Assembly (NCBI RefSeq): GCF_028207065.1
Contig: NZ_JAQLFP010000038.1
Coordinates: 5,096 to 20,266, forward strand
Length of the DNA stretch: 15,171 bases
Reading direction: 5' to 3'
Source of the DNA: Collinsella aerofaciens
GTDB lineage: Bacteria; Actinomycetota; Coriobacteriia; Coriobacteriales; Coriobacteriaceae
Shown in pieces: positions 1 through 4,885 of the stretch. Every line of letters begins with the position of its first letter. Position 1 is the stretch's first letter. The position numbers were made by a program, and so were the translations under genes. A model generated the notes under the pieces. It had not been told where the DNA came from. It saw only the letters and a program-made list of their open reading frames with translations, and ran no database searches.

Positions 1-1
1 T

Positions 2-1268
2 CTTAGAGGTCCTCGCGCCAGAAGGGCATGCTCATGCAGCGCGGGCCGCCGCGGCCGCGGGAGAGCTCGGCGGAGGGCACGACGAGAAGGTCCAGGCCCT
101 CCTTGTACAGCACGTCGTTGGTGACGGTGTTGCGGGCGTAGACGCAGATCTTGCCGGGCTCGACGCACAGGGTGTTGGAGCCGTCGTTCCACTGCTCGCG
201 GGAGGCCGCGATCGGGTCGCCGCCGCCGCAGGGGATCAGCTTGACCTGGTCGACGCCGGTGGCGTCCTCCAGGACGTGCTCGAGGGTGTCCTCGATCAGG
301 CGGATGTTCACGTCGCCCGGGTTCTTGCCGGCGGTCAGCTCGTAGACGCGCAGGGTGCCCATGATGGCGGGGTGGATCGTGAACTTATCGACGTCGATCT
401 GGGTGAAGACCGTGTCGAGGTGCATGAAGGCGCGCGAGACCGGGATGTCGAAGGCCAGGATGCGCTCGACCTTGGAGTCGGAGTTCCAGAAGATGTTCTG
501 GGCCATGACGTCGATAGCGGCGGCCTGGGTGCGCTGGGAGATGCCGACGGCGAGGGTCTTCTCGTTGATGTTCAGCACGTCGCCGCCCTCGGTGTGGAAC
601 TGGCAGTCGCGGCGGAAGTACAGGGAGACGTCCTTGTAGTCGGGGTGGTACTTGAAGACGTACTTGCCGTACAGGGTCTCGCGGTTGCGGGTGACCGAGT
701 ACATGCGGTTGAGGTTGACGCCCTCGCCGACGACCGCGAACGGGTCGCGGGTGAAGTAGAGGTTGGGCATCGGGTCGATGATCAGGTCGGACTCGGACTC
801 GGAGTTGACCAGGGAGTCGAGGGTCGTGGACGCCGTGAGGGGCATGTCGATCTCGGCCTTGGTCATGCCGGCCATGGTCTTCTTGACGAACTCGAGGTTG
901 TCCTCGATGGAGTCCAGCTTCTCGCGGACGATCTGCGGCATCTGCTGGCCGCGGATGCCTGCCTCGGCGATGTACTGGTCGGTGAACTCGGCGCGGGCGC
1001 CGGGGACCTGGTCGAACACCTCGGCGACGAGGTTCTCGAGGTAGAGGACCTCCACGCCCTGGTCCCTCAGGATCTGGGCGAAGGTGTCGTGCTCCTGCTG
1101 TGCGACCTCCAGGAACGGGACGTCGTCGAACAGGAGTCGCTCGAGCTCGTCGGGCGGCAGGTTGAGGAGCTCGTCGCCGGGACGGTGCAGGCAGACCTTC
1201 CTGAGCTTGCCGATCTCGGAAGGCACGTGCAGACCTTTCGTCATGGCCTCCTACCTTTCTTTCGGGCC
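2..1268. repeat. Long direct repeat, copy 1 (arginine deiminase gene plus start of leader)
   Basis: This stretch is repeated at 3092-4358 with an offset of 3090. By eye I found no mismatch over 1267 bp. The match stops abruptly at 1268/4358, inside a leader hairpin about 24 nt upstream of the start codon. On the other side, base 1 (t) already differs from base 3091 (c), so the repeat covers the gene almost exactly. The sequences beyond 1268 and 4358 are clearly diverged, so this is not a simple recent tandem duplication of a longer block. Confidence 0.95.
3..1244 (-). CDS. arcA: Arginine deiminase, copy 1
   Basis: This is a complete 413-residue arginine deiminase, which hydrolyses L-arginine to citrulline and ammonia in the cytoplasm. 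It is the first step of the ADI pathway for ATP generation and acid protection. Family motifs are in order: N-terminal SEIGKLRKVCLHRPG (9-23), FTRDPFA (164-170), HTEGGDVL (217-224), HLDTVF (275-280) and the C-terminal GGPRCMSMPFW, whose Cys403 fits the nucleophile. The length is normal for the family. The start is fixed by the family's usual MT-x-GLHVPSEIGKL opening. AGGAGG lies only two bases from the ATG, with an upstream AAAGG also available. The protein is identical to the copy at 3093-4334. The next pathway genes (ornithine carbamoyltransferase, carbamate kinase, antiporter) are not in the window. Its own promoter lies at 1327-1355. Confidence 0.96.
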   Translation of the reverse strand: MTKGLHVPSEIGKLRKVCLHRPGDELLNLPPDELERLLFDDVPFLEVAQQEHDTFAQILRDQGVEVLYLENLVAEVFDQVPGARAEFTDQYIAEAGIRGQQMPQIVREKLDSIEDNLEFVKKTMAGMTKAEIDMPLTASTTLDSLVNSESESDLIIDPMPNLYFTRDPFAVVGEGVNLNRMYSVTRNRETLYGKYVFKYHPDYKDVSLYFRRDCQFHTEGGDVLNINEKTLAVGISQRTQAAAIDVMAQNIFWNSDSKVERILAFDIPVSRAFMHLDTVFTQIDVDKFTIHPAIMGTLRVYELTAGKNPGDVNIRLIEDTLEHVLEDATGVDQVKLIPCGGGDPIAASREQWNDGSNTLCVEPGKICVYARNTVTNDVLYKEGLDLLVVPSAELSRGRGGPRCMSMPFWREDL

Positions 1269-1309
1269 CCTGTCAGGGCCGATTCGTTAGCGCCCCTCCG
1301 TGTGAGGCG
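1265..1309 (-). promoter_or_regulatory. Leader of arcA copy 1 with two stem-loops
   Basis: In the predicted leader two inverted repeats occur in a row. The first pairs cgcc...ctc (1291-1298) with gag-gcg (1304-1309). The second pairs ggccc (1265-1269) with gggcc (1276-1280). The leader of copy 2 has two stem-loops at the same places with different bases. The conserved arrangement suggests a role in mRNA stability or translation. No U-run follows, so neither looks like a terminator. Confidence 0.45.
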
Positions 1310-1326
1310 TTATTGCTGACGACATA

Positions 1327-1355
1327 TTTATATCCAAAATCAGTCCATACTTCCA
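1327..1355 (-). promoter_or_regulatory. Predicted promoter of arcA copy 1
   Basis: Read on the minus strand, TGGAAG (1350-1355) is followed after 17 bp by TATAAA (1327-1332). The same elements, TGGAAT and TATAAC with the same 17-bp spacing, occur at 4416-4444 upstream of the second arcA, inside otherwise diverged sequence. The TTTGGATATAA block around the -10 is shared. Transcription would start near 1320, giving a leader of about 75 nt. Confidence 0.6.
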
Positions 1356-1364
1356 CCTCGCCCC

Positions 1365-1395
1365 CGAACGGTTTTATATGAGGGGTGAACGGCAT
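1365..1395. promoter_or_regulatory. Direct-repeat operator upstream of arcA copy 1 (site A1)
   Basis: Two elements, CGAACGGTTT (1365-1374) and TGAACGGCAT (1386-1395), are spaced 21 bp start to start, about two helical turns, and lie just upstream of the -35 element. The same pair with the same spacing occurs at 4454-4484. The position fits an activator that binds one face of the DNA. The regulator is not identifiable from the sequence. Confidence 0.55.
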
Positions 1396-1607
1396 ACACA
1401 TATACTTCACGCATGGCACACTTTGATATAATAAAGTGTATTTACGTGCTAAAACGCGTTTTCAGTCCAAATAACAAATGGAACTTAACTTTATTAAACC
1501 ACCCTCAAATTGCATATTTCTAATAAAGCTATGAATAGAATCAGCGATTCATGCCGCGTCTCAACCATTTTCATTTTTATTCAGAAAAAAGTTTGTCCTA
1601 TTCATTT
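1396..1607. other. AT-rich intergenic region with palindromes, no gene seen
   Basis: No convincing coding sequence was found. Visible structures are ACACTTT (1418-1424) and AAAGTGT (1433-1439) flanking a spacer that contains TATAAT (1427-1432), the perfect 12-bp palindrome AAAACGCGTTTT (1451-1462), and GAATC-AGC-GATTC (1538-1550). AATTGCATAT near 1507 also occurs near 4600 upstream of the second arcA, which hints at common ancestry of the two upstream regions. Confidence 0.4.
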
Positions 1608-1652
1608 CTGGTAAACAAATTACCGTTTACCAGACGCTTGATACCGTTCACC
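1608..1652. promoter_or_regulatory. Overlapping inverted repeat and AACGG direct repeat (site B)
   Basis: CTGGTAAAC (1608-1616) and GTTTACCAG (1625-1633) form a perfect 9-bp inverted repeat with an 8-nt spacer. Overlapping it, ACCGTTTACC (1622-1631) and ACCGTTCACC (1643-1652) are spaced 21 bp. On the minus strand they read as AACGG elements like those of sites A1 and A2. The site lies about 380-410 bp upstream of the arcA copy 1 start and touches the read-through end of the aminotransferase frame. Confidence 0.45.
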
Positions 1653-2943
1653 GGAAGCTCAGTATAAGGCCCAGCGGATACCGGCTCGCTTTACGGCCCC
1701 ATTTGTAACAACTTGACTTCTCGGTATAGAAAAACGAACCCGCTTCCCCTAGGGAAACGGGTCCGTTTTCGATTATCTTCGGCCAATTTGGATAAGGCCC
1801 TCGAAGATCGTCGGAATCCTGGCGATCGAACTCCGCCAGTGCCTCGCCCAAAAGCCTCAGGCCCTCGCGAAGAACGTCTTCGCTCGCGCAGTAGCCCAGG
1901 CGTGCGCCGCAGGGAAGCTCAAAGCGGCTACCGGGGACCAGCAGCACTCCCCTCTCGGCCAACAGGCGCTTACAGAATTCCTCGTCATCCTCGGGAATAT
2001 CCAGCTGGATAAACGAGGTTGATATTCCCTGCGGGGCCGTCCAGGAAACGCGATGCTGCGTATCGATCCAAGCCTGCGCGATATCGCGGTTGCCAAACAC
2101 GATCTTGCGATTGCGCTCGAGAGTCTTGTCCTTGTGCTCGAGCACGTAGGTCGCCAGGGCATCGTTGAACACGCCGCCGCAGATCATGGTGTAGTCGCGG
2201 TAGGTGCGGATGCGGTTGGACACCTCTTCGTCGGCCACGACCCAGCCCACGCGGGCCGCAGGCGTCGAATAGGTCTTGGACACCGAGTTGGTGACAATGG
2301 CCTTCTCGTACATGTCGACCATCGACATAAAGGCCTTGGTGTTCTCAAGCGGCAGGTACACCTCGTCGCACAGAGCATAGGCGCCAGCCGAACGGGCGAT
2401 CTCGGCAATCTGGCCGAGCGTATCGGCATCGAGCACCGTTCCGATGGGGTTCGATGCGTTGTTAATGCAGATGAGCTTGGTATTGGGACGCACCAAGCGC
2501 TTAAGCTCCTCGATATCGGGCCTCCAGCCAAGCTCCTCGCGAAGCTCCCAATACTCGACCTCGGCACCGAGCGTACGCGGAATCTCGTAGAGCGGCGCGT
2601 AGGTGGGCCACTCGGCGATGACATGGTCGCCGGGCTCGACCACGGCCATGATGGCGTTGAGGTTAGCGCCCGTGCAGCCATTGGTCTGCAGAATGTGATC
2701 GGGATTGACCTCGCGACGATACAGCTTGGCAACCTCGGCCTTAAACTCCGGAGAGCCCTCGATCCAGCCGTAGTTCATCTTCTCGCGGTCCAGGCGCTCG
2801 TAGAACGTGGCGCCGTCCTGCTCATCGAGCGCGCGCAGCTCGCCCATGGTGAGCGACGAGATCGTCGACTGGGCGATGTCCCACGTGGCGCTCTTCTCCC
2901 AAACGTTGAGCCATTCCTCAACGCCAATCGTCTTAATGTCCAT
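1648..2943 (-). CDS. PLP-dependent class I/II aminotransferase-fold enzyme, probable altered C-terminus
   Basis: This is a fold-type I PLP enzyme of 431 residues as read. Visible features are NNASNPIG (161-168), the LCDEVY aspartate (D193) that contacts the pyridine ring, SVSKTYS with the likely Schiff-base lysine K223, and GARLGY with the carboxylate-binding arginine (R348). The start at 2943 is chosen because TAAGGAG lies seven bases before this ATG and the family-like sequence begins there. The Met codons further upstream lack a binding site. The final helix ends near residue 375. The remaining residues read through an intrinsic terminator (1736-1764), so the natural stop appears lost. The +1 frame has a TAA at 1773-1775, directly before that terminator. 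Its place between two arginine deiminases suggests an arginine- or ornithine-related substrate, which is inference. It may be cotranscribed with the arcA gene 149 bp upstream. Confidence 0.85.
   Translation of the reverse strand: MDIKTIGVEEWLNVWEKSATWDIAQSTISSLTMGELRALDEQDGATFYERLDREKMNYGWIEGSPEFKAEVAKLYRREVNPDHILQTNGCTGANLNAIMAVVEPGDHVIAEWPTYAPLYEIPRTLGAEVEYWELREELGWRPDIEELKRLVRPNTKLICINNASNPIGTVLDADTLGQIAEIARSAGAYALCDEVYLPLENTKAFMSMVDMYEKAIVTNSVSKTYSTPAARVGWVVADEEVSNRIRTYRDYTMICGGVFNDALATYVLEHKDKTLERNRKIVFGNRDIAQAWIDTQHRVSWTAPQGISTSFIQLDIPEDDEEFCKRLLAERGVLLVPGSRFELPCGARLGYCASEDVLREGLRLLGEALAEFDRQDSDDLRGPYPNWPKIIENGPVSLGEAGSFFYTEKSSCYKWGRKASRYPLGLILSFR
1730..1764 (-). terminator. Intrinsic terminator of the aminotransferase gene, inside its present reading frame
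   Basis: The arms GAACCCGCTTCCC (1736-1748) and GGGAAACGGGTCC (1752-1764) form a 13-bp stem with two G-U pairs and a 3-nt loop. On the minus strand GTTTTTC follows directly. On the plus strand GTTTTC follows, so it may also work in the other direction. It lies about 85 nt before the stop codon used by the current aminotransferase frame, which is abnormal for a terminator. Confidence 0.85.
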
Positions 2944-2999
2944 GGCCAAGCTCCTTACAAAAGCAGTCATCCAACCGTGTTGACGTTCCTCATACAAGA

Positions 3000-3031
3000 T
3001 TGGGGCGGCGCGAAAACCCGCACCGCCCCAA
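3000..3031 (-). terminator. Strong hairpin between arcA copy 2 and the aminotransferase gene
   Basis: TTGGGGCGG (3000-3008) pairs perfectly with CCGCCCCAA (3023-3031). Inner pairs extend the stem to about 13 bp around a 6-nt loop. It lies about 60 nt after the arcA stop and 57 nt before the aminotransferase start. Only TCTTG follows on the minus strand, so it is more likely a weak terminator, an attenuator or a 3'-end stabiliser than a full terminator. Confidence 0.5.
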
Positions 3032-3091
3032 TGGGAGACATCTAACGTCAGCTAGATGTATGTATTAAGACCTATACGGGTCCTAGAAGAC

Positions 3092-4358
3092 CTTAGAGGT
3101 CCTCGCGCCAGAAGGGCATGCTCATGCAGCGCGGGCCGCCGCGGCCGCGGGAGAGCTCGGCGGAGGGCACGACGAGAAGGTCCAGGCCCTCCTTGTACAG
3201 CACGTCGTTGGTGACGGTGTTGCGGGCGTAGACGCAGATCTTGCCGGGCTCGACGCACAGGGTGTTGGAGCCGTCGTTCCACTGCTCGCGGGAGGCCGCG
3301 ATCGGGTCGCCGCCGCCGCAGGGGATCAGCTTGACCTGGTCGACGCCGGTGGCGTCCTCCAGGACGTGCTCGAGGGTGTCCTCGATCAGGCGGATGTTCA
3401 CGTCGCCCGGGTTCTTGCCGGCGGTCAGCTCGTAGACGCGCAGGGTGCCCATGATGGCGGGGTGGATCGTGAACTTATCGACGTCGATCTGGGTGAAGAC
3501 CGTGTCGAGGTGCATGAAGGCGCGCGAGACCGGGATGTCGAAGGCCAGGATGCGCTCGACCTTGGAGTCGGAGTTCCAGAAGATGTTCTGGGCCATGACG
3601 TCGATAGCGGCGGCCTGGGTGCGCTGGGAGATGCCGACGGCGAGGGTCTTCTCGTTGATGTTCAGCACGTCGCCGCCCTCGGTGTGGAACTGGCAGTCGC
3701 GGCGGAAGTACAGGGAGACGTCCTTGTAGTCGGGGTGGTACTTGAAGACGTACTTGCCGTACAGGGTCTCGCGGTTGCGGGTGACCGAGTACATGCGGTT
3801 GAGGTTGACGCCCTCGCCGACGACCGCGAACGGGTCGCGGGTGAAGTAGAGGTTGGGCATCGGGTCGATGATCAGGTCGGACTCGGACTCGGAGTTGACC
3901 AGGGAGTCGAGGGTCGTGGACGCCGTGAGGGGCATGTCGATCTCGGCCTTGGTCATGCCGGCCATGGTCTTCTTGACGAACTCGAGGTTGTCCTCGATGG
4001 AGTCCAGCTTCTCGCGGACGATCTGCGGCATCTGCTGGCCGCGGATGCCTGCCTCGGCGATGTACTGGTCGGTGAACTCGGCGCGGGCGCCGGGGACCTG
4101 GTCGAACACCTCGGCGACGAGGTTCTCGAGGTAGAGGACCTCCACGCCCTGGTCCCTCAGGATCTGGGCGAAGGTGTCGTGCTCCTGCTGTGCGACCTCC
4201 AGGAACGGGACGTCGTCGAACAGGAGTCGCTCGAGCTCGTCGGGCGGCAGGTTGAGGAGCTCGTCGCCGGGACGGTGCAGGCAGACCTTCCTGAGCTTGC
4301 CGATCTCGGAAGGCACGTGCAGACCTTTCGTCATGGCCTCCTACCTTTCTTTCGGGCC
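3092..4358. repeat. Long direct repeat, copy 2 (arginine deiminase gene plus start of leader)
   Basis: Identical by eye to 2-1268 over 1267 bp. Sequence identity ends inside the leader hairpin at 4358. Upstream of it only short conserved islands remain: the promoter core, the 21-nt-period repeat and a TTGCTGAC word. Confidence 0.95.
3093..4334 (-). CDS. arcA: Arginine deiminase, copy 2
   Basis: This is a 413-residue arginine deiminase with the same protein and gene sequence as the copy at 3-1244, including FTRDPFA (164-170), HTEGGD (217-222) and nucleophile Cys403. It hydrolyses arginine to citrulline and ammonia. The coding sequence is complete, with the same start and the same closely placed AGGAGG. 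Its promoter (4416-4444) and operator (4454-4484) match those of copy 1 in layout but not in linker sequence. The aminotransferase follows 149 bp downstream on the same strand with a hairpin in between, so a two-gene transcript is possible. Two identical genes with separate promoters suggest a dosage effect or two modes of control of one enzyme. Confidence 0.96.
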   Translation of the reverse strand: MTKGLHVPSEIGKLRKVCLHRPGDELLNLPPDELERLLFDDVPFLEVAQQEHDTFAQILRDQGVEVLYLENLVAEVFDQVPGARAEFTDQYIAEAGIRGQQMPQIVREKLDSIEDNLEFVKKTMAGMTKAEIDMPLTASTTLDSLVNSESESDLIIDPMPNLYFTRDPFAVVGEGVNLNRMYSVTRNRETLYGKYVFKYHPDYKDVSLYFRRDCQFHTEGGDVLNINEKTLAVGISQRTQAAAIDVMAQNIFWNSDSKVERILAFDIPVSRAFMHLDTVFTQIDVDKFTIHPAIMGTLRVYELTAGKNPGDVNIRLIEDTLEHVLEDATGVDQVKLIPCGGGDPIAASREQWNDGSNTLCVEPGKICVYARNTVTNDVLYKEGLDLLVVPSAELSRGRGGPRCMSMPFWREDL

Positions 4359-4399
4359 TTTCGGCCGAATCTCTCAGCACCCTTCCGTAACGGGTGCTG
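4355..4399 (-). promoter_or_regulatory. Leader of arcA copy 2 with two stem-loops
   Basis: CAGCACCC (4375-4382) pairs perfectly with GGGTGCTG (4392-4399). Nearer the start codon, GGCC (4355-4358) and GGCC (4363-4366) form a stem that in RNA closes a GAAA tetraloop. The copy 1 leader has two stem-loops in the same positions made of other bases, which suggests that structure rather than sequence is kept. Confidence 0.5.
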
Positions 4400-4415
4400 C
4401 TTGCTGACAGCTCTA

Positions 4416-4444
4416 GTTATATCCAAATTCCAACCGCAATTCCA
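4416..4444 (-). promoter_or_regulatory. Predicted promoter of arcA copy 2
   Basis: On the minus strand TGGAAT (4439-4444) is followed after 17 bp by TATAAC (4416-4421). This matches the copy 1 promoter in spacing and in the surrounding TTTGGATATAA block. The -35 is a poor match to TTGACA, which fits a promoter needing an activator at the adjacent repeat. Confidence 0.6.
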
Positions 4445-4453
4445 CCTCGCCCC

Positions 4454-4484
4454 CGAACGGTCAACAAAGTTCGATGAACGGCAT
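4454..4484. promoter_or_regulatory. Direct-repeat operator upstream of arcA copy 2 (site A2)
   Basis: CGAACGGTCA (4454-4463) and TGAACGGCAT (4475-4484) lie 21 bp apart start to start. They sit at the same distance from the -35 as site A1 upstream of copy 1. The conserved word CCACCTCGCCCCCGAACGG continues from the -35 into the first element in both copies, while the 11-14 bp between the elements has changed completely. Confidence 0.55.
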
Positions 4485-4885
4485 ATCGAATATGATTCCC
4501 CCATAATGCACTTCGGCGTTCTAAAGTAGCTTTTCTAAGGTAAATGCTCTTTTTTCTTAAAAATCATTCGCAATTACAACTCCAATCTTTCGATTAAGAA
4601 TTGCATATCTAAAACGGTTTTATGTATATAAATGACGCTTGTTCGTGTTTCTGTCTGTATTCGATGATATTCAGCTACCTATCATTCTTATTCACACATA
4701 CTCACCAGTTGAGTGAGGATATAGACCGTTTTTCACAACGCGAAGGGCGTCAGCTCTATGGCTTGTCAGCGTAAGAAGTAGGTAAAGATACCGTTCACGC
4801 GATACGTCCGTGCCATAGGTCGACTAAATTGAGACAATAGTGAATAGTGTTAGGCAACCGTCCCCCACGGGGACTGAACGGACAG
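4485..4885. other. AT-rich intergenic region between arcA copy 2 and ppk
   Basis: No gene is seen. Further AACGG words occur at 4613, 4724 (minus), 4791 (minus) and 4877. CTCAC (4701-4705) and GTGAG (4713-4717) form a small inverted repeat. A possible plus-strand promoter for ppk is TTGTCA (4763-4768) with a weak GATACC-type -10 near 4787. GTCCCC (4860-4865) and GGGGAC (4869-4874) make a tight hairpin just before the ppk start that would include the only GGGGA available as a ribosome binding site. Confidence 0.4.

Noticed and set aside
276..1319. Long plus-strand open frame opposite arcA copy 1, and its duplicate at 3366-4529
   Set aside because: It is an antisense shadow of a GC-rich gene. 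Its protein is a monotonous Val/Leu/Gly/Asp-rich sequence with no motif, and arcA is certain on the other strand.
1641..4798. Word ATACCGTTCAC found at 1641-1651 and 4788-4798
   Set aside because: An 11-base match is expected many times by chance in a window of this size. I kept only the pairs with 21-bp period as evidence.
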